A stretch of 7,783 nt of DNA from Acidimicrobiaceae bacterium (GTDB taxonomy: Bacteria > Actinomycetota > Acidimicrobiia > Acidimicrobiales > Palsa-688). This document shows positions 1-5,032 of the stretch, one piece after another. Made by a program: the position numbers and the translations under genes. Position 1 is the stretch's first letter. The number at the start of each line of letters is the position of its first letter. The stretch lies in the NCBI GenBank assembly GCA_030838025.1, contig JAUTXM010000244.1, positions 1 through 7,783 of the forward strand, in the 5' to 3' direction. Under the pieces are notes generated by a model. That model made no database searches and was not told where the DNA came from. It saw only the letters and a list, made by a program, of their open reading frames with translations.

Positions 1-684
1 CAGGCCGTTGGTTGGGCTCGGGCCGAGGGTTTCGACTCCATCAATCTGGACCTCATCTTCGGTGGCGCGGGCGAATCCCTTGCCGACTGGGCGGCAACCG
101 TGGACGCGGCCCTGGCCCTCGAGCCGGAGCACATCAGCGCCTACGCCCTCACCGTCGAACCGGGCACACCCCTTGCCCGTGACCGCGGCCGCTGGCCCGA
201 CGACGACGACCAAGCCGACAAGTACCTCCTGGCCGACGAGCGGCTCGAGGGCGCCGGCTTCGGCTGGTACGAGATCTCCAACTGGGCCCGACCGGGGCGG
301 GAGTGCCGGCACAACCAGCTCTACTGGGCCCAGGGCGACTACCGCGGGGTGGGCTGCGCGGCCCACTCGCACCAAGACGGCCGGCGGTGGTGGAACGTGC
401 GCACCCCCGAGCGCTACCTCGACCTGCTCGGTTCGGGCCGCACTCCCGTGGGCGGCGAGGAGCTGTTGGACGCCGCCACCCGGGAGCTGGAGCGGCGGCA
501 GCTGGCGCTACGCACGCGCGACGGCGTCGACACCCGCTGCCTGCCCGAGGTCCACCAGGTGCCAGGACTCGAAGGTCTTGTGCGTCGCCACGGCGACCGG
601 ACCGTGCTGACCGTCCGGGGACGGCTCCTCGCCAACGAGGTGGCCGCCCACCTCCAATCCTTCGAGTCAGCCGCTACAGGGTAG
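1..684 (+). CDS. hemW: HemW-like radical SAM protein (C-terminal part)
   Basis: This is the last 227 codons of an open frame that enters from the left edge, so the start and the radical-SAM CxxxCxxC cluster lie outside the window. HemW is a coproporphyrinogen-III-oxidase-like radical SAM protein thought to deliver heme; many copies are misannotated as HemN. Visible family signatures are the INLDLIFGGAGES segment (residues 14-26, usually NLDLIYGLPGQT), the EPEHISAYALTVEPGTPL strand and loop, YEISNWARPGRECRHN followed by QLYW, and GVGCAAHSH (family GxGxGAHSx). The C-terminal part from about residue 160 (LERRQLALRTRDGVD) fits the winged-helix HemW C-terminal domain. The TAG stop lies inside the 3' end of the convergent membrane-protein gene, an 11-bp tail-to-tail overlap. 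The family call is firm. Whether it handles heme or is a true oxidase cannot be judged without the N-terminus. Confidence 0.93.
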   Translation, partial: QAVGWARAEGFDSINLDLIFGGAGESLADWAATVDAALALEPEHISAYALTVEPGTPLARDRGRWPDDDDQADKYLLADERLEGAGFGWYEISNWARPGRECRHNQLYWAQGDYRGVGCAAHSHQDGRRWWNVRTPERYLDLLGSGRTPVGGEELLDAATRELERRQLALRTRDGVDTRCLPEVHQVPGLEGLVRRHGDRTVLTVRGRLLANEVAAHLQSFESAATG

Positions 685-1141
685 GACCCTTGCGTCCCGG
701 CTTGGTGAGGAACCACTGAGCGGTCAGGAGCCCGACGAGGGTGACGATTCCGATGGCGCTCAGGATCGGGAAGAAGGCGCCGATGCTGCCGCTCTGCGCC
801 GCTGACGCCAATGGCAGGGTGACGGGAGCGGGCGCCGGAGCCGGAATGGGCGCGACCGTGGTCGATGTCGTCGACGTCGAGGTAGTACTCGTCGACGTGG
901 TGGAACCCGTGACCCGCGGCCGGGTCGACACGGTGGGCCTCCTGGTCGTCGGCGTGGTGGATGCCGACGAGCTCGAGGGCGGCGCCGTGACTCGGGTGGT
1001 GACGGTCGGTACCTGTACCGGCTGGGAGGCCACGAGGTTGGGCGATTCGGCCGAGGCCGGCCAGAAAATGGGCCCGAACATGAGCCCGACGGCGAGGGCC
1101 ATCAGCAGTCCGATGATCAAACGGACGACAGCCCGGGCCAT
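674..1141 (-). CDS. Thr/Ser/Pro-rich secreted or membrane-anchored protein, unknown function
   Basis: A 155-aa protein of no recognised family. Residues 1-31 look like a signal peptide or signal anchor: MARAVVR, then a long hydrophobic stretch ending in WPASA. Residues 35-108 are low complexity, rich in Thr, Ser, Pro and Ala, with a core of STT/TST units at 80-95 and alternating Ala-Pro at 98-106. Residues 119-145 form a second hydrophobic segment followed by the basic tail KPGRKG. The LPLAS at 109-113 ahead of the helix resembles the layout of a sortase signal, but lacks the Thr-Gly of LPxTG. It is therefore most likely an extracytoplasmic linker held at the membrane at one or both ends, possibly O-glycosylated. 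ATG begins 12 bp after the stop of the pseudokinase gene, so the two probably share a transcript. No strong Shine-Dalgarno is seen. Its opposite strand is also open, but composition and the membrane pattern favour this strand. Confidence 0.72.
   Translation of the reverse strand: MARAVVRLIIGLLMALAVGLMFGPIFWPASAESPNLVASQPVQVPTVTTRVTAPPSSSSASTTPTTRRPTVSTRPRVTGSTTSTSTTSTSTTSTTVAPIPAPAPAPVTLPLASAAQSGSIGAFFPILSAIGIVTLVGLLTAQWFLTKPGRKGPTL
678..690. terminator. Weak hairpin at convergent gene ends
   Basis: AGGGT (678-682) pairs with ACCCT (686-690) around a 3-nt loop, directly over the hemW stop codon and just inside the 3' end of the opposing gene. The position suits a shared termination element, but the stem is only 5 bp and there is no T-tract on either strand, so this is a weak call. 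Confidence 0.2.
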
Positions 1142-1153
1142 GACGGCAGTCTG

Positions 1154-2128
1154 TCATGCGGGTCGTCCCGGGTGGACAACCACGGCCCCGCCGGCGTGGC
1201 GCAGGACTCGCAGGCCATCGCATCCCGCCCCGTCCGGGTCGACCCGCAACGTAACCGCATCCGGTATCCGGCCCGCCAGACGCGCCGTCAGCGGATCGCC
1301 CGCCCGGGCCCAGGCGTCCCACACCCATATCTCCCCGGTCGTGGGTCGGAGCAGGGCGGGGAGGGCGGCGCCGCATTGCCAGCGACCGACGACGAGCACA
1401 TCGTCGGGACGACCGATACGGAAGCGCCCCGACGGCGTCTCTACGACGCCATCGGAGCGGGGAATGGGCTGGCAGCCCCGGTCGACCGCCGGACATGCCC
1501 CGGCGGGGACCGGTTGTCCGGCCGAAAGAAACGCGATGGCTCCTATGACGGTGCACGCGGCCAAGGCGACGGGTACCGCCCGTGGGAGCCGTCGCCTTGG
1601 CGGAGGAGTGTCAGCCAGGAGCGCGGCGAGTTCACGGGCGGATGGCGGCTTGCGGCCCCCCTTGGCGGCCATTGTCAGGATCCGGGTAGTGGTGGCGCTG
1701 GCTTCCGTCGAGGTCGTGAGTAGGGCGCGGGCCAGGGCCACCACGTCGCGGGCGGCAGCCTCGCCGTCGGGGGCAGCATCGATCGCCCCCCGCCCGAAGC
1801 TGCACAGGGTCGGCCGGCCTGACCGGTCGACGAGGATGTGGTCGGGACTGAGGGCGCCGTGGACCACACCGAGGTCGTGCAGGTCCGCAAGCGTGGTCGC
1901 CACCGCCACCCCGACCGGCACCGCCACCAGCGCTGTGTCCGCGGCGAGCGGCTCGGCGTCCACCAGCCGCAGCGCCAACGTGGGGCCGTCGCGACGGAGT
2001 AGTTCCACCACGCCGGGGTGACGGGCGACGGTGAGGACGTGGGCCTCGTGGCTCAGCCGGGCCGCTTCTTCGGGCGTCTCGGCACGCTTGCGGAACTCGC
2101 CCGCCGGACGGTCAACTTCGATGATCAA
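1154..2128 (-). CDS. Membrane-anchored Ser/Thr-kinase-like pseudokinase with extracytoplasmic domain
   Basis: A 324-aa protein. Residues 1-175 resemble a bacterial Ser/Thr kinase domain that begins at strand beta-3. K14 (EFRKRAE) and E28 (LSHEAHVL) could be the Lys/Glu pair, HPGVVELL (37-44) follows, and the catalytic loop is HGALSPDHILVD (90-101). Against HRDLKPxN, the Asp is A92, the Lys is S94 and the Asn is H97; the DFG Asp is S110 (SFG). The glycine-rich loop is missing because the gene starts too late for it. Phosphotransfer is therefore very unlikely; a binding or scaffold role is inferred. After a Pro/Arg linker, 182-203 is a transmembrane helix. The extracytoplasmic part has four Cys (212, 219, 252, 303) and a VLVVGRWQCG...PALLRPTTGEIWVWD stretch like VCBS/FG-GAP-type repeats. 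The start is TTG at 2128; no upstream in-frame start exists without running antisense into nucS. It leads a likely two-gene operon. Confidence 0.8.
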   Translation of the reverse strand: MIIEVDRPAGEFRKRAETPEEAARLSHEAHVLTVARHPGVVELLRRDGPTLALRLVDAEPLAADTALVAVPVGVAVATTLADLHDLGVVHGALSPDHILVDRSGRPTLCSFGRGAIDAAPDGEAAARDVVALARALLTTSTEASATTTRILTMAAKGGRKPPSARELAALLADTPPPRRRLPRAVPVALAACTVIGAIAFLSAGQPVPAGACPAVDRGCQPIPRSDGVVETPSGRFRIGRPDDVLVVGRWQCGAALPALLRPTTGEIWVWDAWARAGDPLTARLAGRIPDAVTLRVDPDGAGCDGLRVLRHAGGAVVVHPGRPA

Positions 2129-2151
2129 CAGTGCGACACAATCGTGAGGAC
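2129..2151. promoter_or_regulatory. Very short divergent intergenic region between pseudokinase and nucS
   Basis: Only 23 bp separate the TTG of the pseudokinase gene from the ATG of nucS, so both promoters must sit here or inside the opposite gene. On the plus strand CACAAT (2137-2142) lies 9 nt before the nucS ATG and could be a poor -10 element for a nearly leaderless transcript. The GTGAGGA at 2144-2150 touches the ATG too closely to work as a normal Shine-Dalgarno. No convincing -35 box was seen. Both assignments are inference. Confidence 0.3.
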
Positions 2152-2811
2152 ATGCGTCTCGTGATCGCCACCTGCTCGGTGGACTACCAGGGCCGGCTGA
2201 CCGCCCATCTGCCGATGGCTCCCCGGCTGCTGATGGTCAAAGCCGACGGCTCCGTCTCGATCCACGCCGATGACCGGGCCTACAAGCCGCTCAACTGGAT
2301 GAGCCCGCCGTGCCAGTTGCACGAGGAGGAGGGGCGCTGGGTCGTCGTCAACCAACGCGGCGAGACCCTCACCATCACGATCGAGTCGGTGCTGTCCGAC
2401 ACCTGCGCCGACCTCGGCATCGACCCAGGTCTGACCAAAGATGGTGTGGAAGCCCACCTGCAGGAGCTGCTGGCGGCCCGGCCTGACGTGCTGGCCGACG
2501 GCCTGCGCCTGGTGACGCGGGAGTTCCCCACCGACATCGGCCCGGTCGACCTCTTGTGCCGTGACGCCAGTGGGGCGGCGGTGGCCGTGGAGATAAAGCG
2601 CCGGGGTGACATCGACGGCGTCGAGCAGCTGGCCCGCTACCTCGAGCGACTCGATCTTGACGGCCGGCTCCGTCCCGTGCGGGGCATACTGGCGGCCCAG
2701 CAGGTCAAGCCTCAGGCTCGGGTCCTGGCCGCCGCACGGGGCATCGCGTGGGTCGAGGTCGACTACGACCGGCTGCGGGGCGAGAGCCTGGGCGACTTGA
2801 CCTTGTTTTGA
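2152..2811 (+). CDS. nucS: NucS/EndoMS mismatch-specific endonuclease
   Basis: A 219-aa protein, the usual length for actinobacterial NucS. NucS cuts both strands at mismatched bases and provides mismatch repair in organisms without MutS/MutL. The N-terminal DNA-binding and dimerisation half carries the conserved KADGSVSIHADDRAYKPLNW (30-49) and MSPPC. The C-terminal nuclease half is PD-(D/E)XK-like: D133 (GPVDLL), E147 and K149 (VEIKRR), with Q159 and Y163 (QLARY) as the QxxxY element. The last residues, GDLTLF, match the short QLxLF-type sliding-clamp-binding motif reported for bacterial NucS. ATG at 2152 is chosen because MRLVIA is the standard NucS beginning; a GTG at 2131 would add seven residues that do not belong to the family. 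It is divergent from the pseudokinase gene and convergent with the CpaE-like gene, 8 bp away. All catalytic residues are present, so it should be active. Confidence 0.96.
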   Translation: MRLVIATCSVDYQGRLTAHLPMAPRLLMVKADGSVSIHADDRAYKPLNWMSPPCQLHEEEGRWVVVNQRGETLTITIESVLSDTCADLGIDPGLTKDGVEAHLQELLAARPDVLADGLRLVTREFPTDIGPVDLLCRDASGAAVAVEIKRRGDIDGVEQLARYLERLDLDGRLRPVRGILAAQQVKPQARVLAAARGIAWVEVDYDRLRGESLGDLTLF

Positions 2812-2832
2812 CCTGGCCCTCACGGGGCCAGG
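2812..2832. terminator. GC-rich hairpin between convergent nucS and cpaE-like genes
   Basis: CCTGGCCC (2812-2819) and GGGCCAGG (2825-2832) form a perfect 8-bp stem with a 5-nt loop. It starts just after the nucS stop codon, and the loop holds part of the stop codon of the opposing gene. There is no T-tract after the stem on either strand, so it would be an atypical, possibly bidirectional terminator. Position and stem quality are the evidence. Confidence 0.45.
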
Positions 2833-4037
2833 CAGCCGAGTGATCCCGGTACGACCGGCACCAACGCCGGCCGGCGATCCGGCGCCGGCAACCGGGAGAG
2901 CAGGTCCACCACGGCGGCCGCCACGGGCAGGACCGTCTGGCGCGGAAGCAACCGGCCTGGAGTCCTCGCCATGGGCGGTAGCTCGACCGCCGCCGTCGGC
3001 AGCCCGCAAATACGGTGAGGAGCGCTGGCCCGGACGGCCGGTTGGATGCGCGCCGGATCGACACCGAGGTCGAGGAGGTCGTCGACGACTTGAGACAAGC
3101 GGCGGCCGCCATTGGCCCCCGGTCCCCCGACCACGACCACGAGGTCGGCGGCGCGAGCGGTCCGGCGGGCGATGTGATTGCGTTCCTCGACATCGCATGA
3201 CCCGGAGTCGGCCTCACCCTCGAAATCCCCGGTGATATCGGCGACGACCAGGTCGAAGAGGGTCGGCAGCACCGTAAGGAGTTGGTCGAAGGCCGTCGGG
3301 CTCACGGCCGTCCAGTGCCAGGGGTGGCGCAGGCCGGCCAGCAGGCGGAATCGGTGTCGAGCGACGGTGTGGCACCGGACATCGGCCGCCGTGATGGGGC
3401 GGTACCGGGCGGCATCGACGAGCGGCAGCAGCCCGGCGCCGGGATCCTCGAGTCCGTGGAGGAATGCCTGGTCGCTGCGGCGAGCGAAGTCGGCCAGCAG
3501 GACGCGCGGCCCCGGCCTCCCCACGGCCCGCCGCCCGGCTGAGGGGGGAGCAGCCGGGCGGTCCGGGGCCGGGGAGGGGCGAGCGAAAGCCTCGGCCAGC
3601 GCCGCCGCGATCGACGAGGCACCGGTCCCGCCGGGGCCACACACCGCCAGCAGGCGGCCGTCGCGACTCGGACTGGACCTCGGCGACCGAAACGCCGAGG
3701 CCGGGCCCAAGGTCAACGGATCGTCAACCAGCGACACGGGCGCCGCCAGCGCCGTGATCGTCGCCGCCAGTTCGGCCGGCGGCGAGTGGCGAGTCACCTC
3801 GATCACCGGAACGCCCAGGCCGACGGCCGTGGCGGCCAGGGTGCAATCGACACCAAAGGCGACCATCGCCGAGTACCGGCGCCCCGATGTCAGGGCGCTC
3901 CATGCCCCTTCGGACGAGCCGCGGCCGACCACCTCGGCCGCGGGTGCGGCCCGGCGCACCCGCGTGAGGACGCTGCCCTCCTTGTCGTCGATTACCAGCA
4001 GCACCGGGCGCGACGGGACCTGCGAAACCAGCTGCAC
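2820..4037 (-). CDS. CpaE/TadZ-like ParA-family ATPase homologue with degenerate P-loop
   Basis: A 405-aa protein. Residues 10-105 (PVLLVIDDKEG, later MVAFGVDCTL, then GVPVIEVTRH) look like the atypical receiver-like domain that precedes the ATPase domain in CpaE/TadZ proteins, which place Tad pilus machinery at the cell pole. Residues 127-385 follow the ParA/MinD pattern: a P-loop-like CGPGGTGASS (133-142), VLLADFARRSDQ (179-190) in the place of the A' motif, FDLVVADITGDF (261-272) as Walker B, and ADLVVVVGGPGANGGRRLSQ (298-316). In KGGxGKS terms the signature Lys is Pro and the P-loop Lys is Ala, so ATP hydrolysis is doubtful; CpaE relatives are known to vary here. A Pro/Ala/Arg-rich insert occupies 152-178. 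The GTG start at 4037 has GAAGGAG 5 nt upstream. No other Tad gene is visible. The family call is probable, the pilus role uncertain. Confidence 0.75.
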   Translation of the reverse strand: MQLVSQVPSRPVLLVIDDKEGSVLTRVRRAAPAAEVVGRGSSEGAWSALTSGRRYSAMVAFGVDCTLAATAVGLGVPVIEVTRHSPPAELAATITALAAPVSLVDDPLTLGPASAFRSPRSSPSRDGRLLAVCGPGGTGASSIAAALAEAFARPSPAPDRPAAPPSAGRRAVGRPGPRVLLADFARRSDQAFLHGLEDPGAGLLPLVDAARYRPITAADVRCHTVARHRFRLLAGLRHPWHWTAVSPTAFDQLLTVLPTLFDLVVADITGDFEGEADSGSCDVEERNHIARRTARAADLVVVVGGPGANGGRRLSQVVDDLLDLGVDPARIQPAVRASAPHRICGLPTAAVELPPMARTPGRLLPRQTVLPVAAAVVDLLSRLPAPDRRPALVPVVPGSLGCLAP

Positions 4038-4042
4038 GGCGA

Positions 4043-4049
4043 CTCCTTC
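4043..4049 (-). promoter_or_regulatory. Ribosome binding site of the CpaE-like gene
   Basis: On the minus strand GAAGGAG lies here, 5 nt before the GTG start at 4037. This is the best Shine-Dalgarno match among the starts in the window and fixes the start of the gene. It contrasts with the plus-strand genes nearby, which lack one. Confidence 0.65.
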
Positions 4050-4155
4050 GAGTGATCGCGGTTGCCTCTCGATCCTCCCTATGCCGCAGGCCGACTGATC
4101 AGGGGGCCGTAGACATGAAAGTTATCGAAACAGCTTCGTTCAGCCTGTAACGTGC

Positions 4156-4161
4156 TATAGT
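4156..4161 (+). promoter_or_regulatory. -10 promoter element of the HTH gene, probably leaderless
   Basis: TATAGT, close to the TATAAT consensus, lies in a locally AT-rich stretch (4111-4170, 42% GC by count). It ends 8 nt before the GTG at 4170, so transcription should begin at or within a base or two of the start codon. No Shine-Dalgarno is present, which agrees with a leaderless mRNA. The -35 is unclear: CTTCGT (4134-4139), at 16-bp spacing, is the nearest guess and is poor. Confidence 0.55.
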
Positions 4162-4169
4162 TTCCTCTT

Positions 4170-4424
4170 GTGAGCGAAGCGATCCATTGGATGGGGACGC
4201 GCGAGGCGTGTGAGCAGCTGGGCGTCACGCTTCGCACCCTGTACCGGTTCATCGACGAAGGCCAGCTCCCGGCGTACAAAATGGGCCGCGTCATCCGTTT
4301 GCAGGCCCCTGACATCGACGCCTTCATCGATCGCATGCGCATCGCCCCAGGCAGCCTCGAGCACCTGTACCCCGAGCCGAAGTCAGCCGCTGATCCCAAG
4401 TCGTCGACCGACGCCGCGTCCTGA
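4170..4424 (+). CDS. Excisionase/BldC-type helix-turn-helix DNA-binding protein
   Basis: An 84-aa protein made almost entirely of one MerR-like winged helix-turn-helix of the excisionase/BldC class. WMGTREACEQLGVTLRTLYR (7-26) gives helix 1 and the recognition helix, FIDEGQLPAYKMGRVIRLQA (27-46) the wing with the typical LPAYKxGRxxR, and DIDAFIDRMR (48-57) the last helix. The tail (58-84) is polar and probably disordered. In Actinobacteria such proteins are small transcription regulators (BldC) or prophage excisionases; no integrase or phage gene is nearby, so a regulator is more likely. The GTG start at 4170 is placed by a TATAGT element 8 nt upstream. It is divergent from the CpaE-like gene, which it may control through the shared 132-bp region (inference), and its stop lies 2 bp from the stop of the convergent Sm-like-repeat gene. 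Confidence 0.88.
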   Translation: MSEAIHWMGTREACEQLGVTLRTLYRFIDEGQLPAYKMGRVIRLQAPDIDAFIDRMRIAPGSLEHLYPEPKSAADPKSSTDAAS

Positions 4425-4426
4425 CC

Positions 4427-4984
4427 TCACCCAGGCGGGCCGCCGGTTCCCGGGCCCAGCAGGATGCAGCTGGCGACAGCCGACAGGCGCACCGTCGCGA
4501 CGCACGACGTGAGCCGCACCACGGCGACGTCTTTTCCCAGATCCACAAGCGTTCCGGCCACTTCGGTCCCGTCGTCCAGTTGCAGCCGGAGCGGTGGGTG
4601 CTCGGCGACGACGGCCGCCAGGACCGCCGCCAGGTCGAGGCCCCCGGCGGGCGCCCGGTCGTCGGCCACCGCGACCGGTGCCTCGACGGAGGTGATCGAG
4701 GCGGTGGGGATGAGGGCGATGCCTCCCGTCTGCTCCATCACGCACAGGGCCGCGGTCACCCGGCGCAGCCGGCCGGCATGGGTCCACCGGCCGCAGCGGA
4801 TCGTGACCGCAGCGTCGCCCTCGGCCAGGCTCATCAACACGCCGGCCATGGTCGACGACTCGGCGACCTGCTGGCGCAACCACCGCCGGCGGCTGCGCGA
4901 CTGCGCCGATGCCTCCGCCAGGTCGTCGTCGGGCGAGCGGCCCGCCGAGGCTAATAGGGCGTCGATCTCGTCGGAGCCGGCCAC
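4427..4984 (-). CDS. Hypothetical protein with two Sm-like-looking beta repeats
   Basis: A 185-aa protein, not assigned to a named family. The N-terminal third is polar and likely helical, with a basic SRSRRRWLRQQVAESSTMAG segment. Two similar beta-rich units follow: the first runs from VTIRCGRWTHAGRLRRV to IALIPTASITSVEA, the second from LRLQLDDGTEVAGTLVDLGK to VATVRLSAVASCIL. Each reads as strand, turn with Gly, AG(R/T)L strand, V-rich strand, and a final SAV/ASI strand, reminiscent of an Sm/Hfq-like barrel; this is pattern reading only. GTG at 4984 is preferred: the next GTG upstream (5050) would overlap the HIT gene, and the codons between include ATA, GTA, GCA and TCA, unlike this genome's coding regions. 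A TACGGT element lies 5 nt upstream of 4984. Its end is 2 bp from that of the convergent HTH gene. I recall similar proteins near BldC-like genes in other Actinobacteria, with low certainty. Confidence 0.7.
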   Translation of the reverse strand: MAGSDEIDALLASAGRSPDDDLAEASAQSRSRRRWLRQQVAESSTMAGVLMSLAEGDAAVTIRCGRWTHAGRLRRVTAALCVMEQTGGIALIPTASITSVEAPVAVADDRAPAGGLDLAAVLAAVVAEHPPLRLQLDDGTEVAGTLVDLGKDVAVVRLTSCVATVRLSAVASCILLGPGTGGPPG

Positions 4985-4989
4985 AGCTG

Positions 4990-4995
4990 ACCGTA
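4990..4995 (-). promoter_or_regulatory. Candidate -10 element for the Sm-like-repeat gene
   Basis: The minus strand reads TACGGT here, matching TAnnnT, and ends 5 nt before the GTG at 4984. The same hexamer occurs on the plus strand at 5018-5023 before the HIT gene, giving a back-to-back arrangement. No good -35 element is seen, so the call is tentative. Confidence 0.28.
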
Positions 4996-5017
4996 TCGGA
5001 TCGGGTGCGGCGAGCGG

Positions 5018-5023
5018 TACGGT
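5018..5023 (+). promoter_or_regulatory. Candidate -10 element for the HIT-phoH-ybeY string
   Basis: TACGGT (TAnnnT) ends 9 nt before the ATG of the HIT gene. There is no Shine-Dalgarno between them, so a leaderless or nearly leaderless transcript would fit. No -35 match was found. Confidence 0.3.
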
Positions 5024-5032
5024 GAACTCCGG

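Noticed and set aside
854..904. Possible DNA repeat array (GTCGAC-like units)
   Set aside because: It is the coding sequence of the Thr/Ser run in the small membrane protein, without regular unit length or spacers; not CRISPR or a tandem repeat element.
741..2021. Long plus-strand open frame opposite the pseudokinase and Thr-rich genes
   Set aside because: Antisense shadow of GC-rich coding DNA; low-complexity, no domain, and opposite to frames with clear membrane and kinase-like features.
2131..2151. GTG at 2131 as the nucS start
   Set aside because: It would add seven residues before MRLVIA, which is the standard start of the family.
2125..3198. Minus-strand open frame running across nucS and into the CpaE-like gene
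   Set aside because: It is antisense to the firmly identified nucS and out of frame with the CpaE-like gene; the translation is repetitive Arg/Pro-rich without motifs.
4170..4424. Prophage excisionase marking an integrated element
   Set aside because: No integrase, attachment-site repeat or phage gene was seen; the BldC-type regulator reading is simpler.
4437..4457. Possible terminator hairpin GGGCC/GGCCC after the HTH gene
   Set aside because: Only a 5-bp stem with an 11-nt loop, inside the opposing coding region and without a T-tract.
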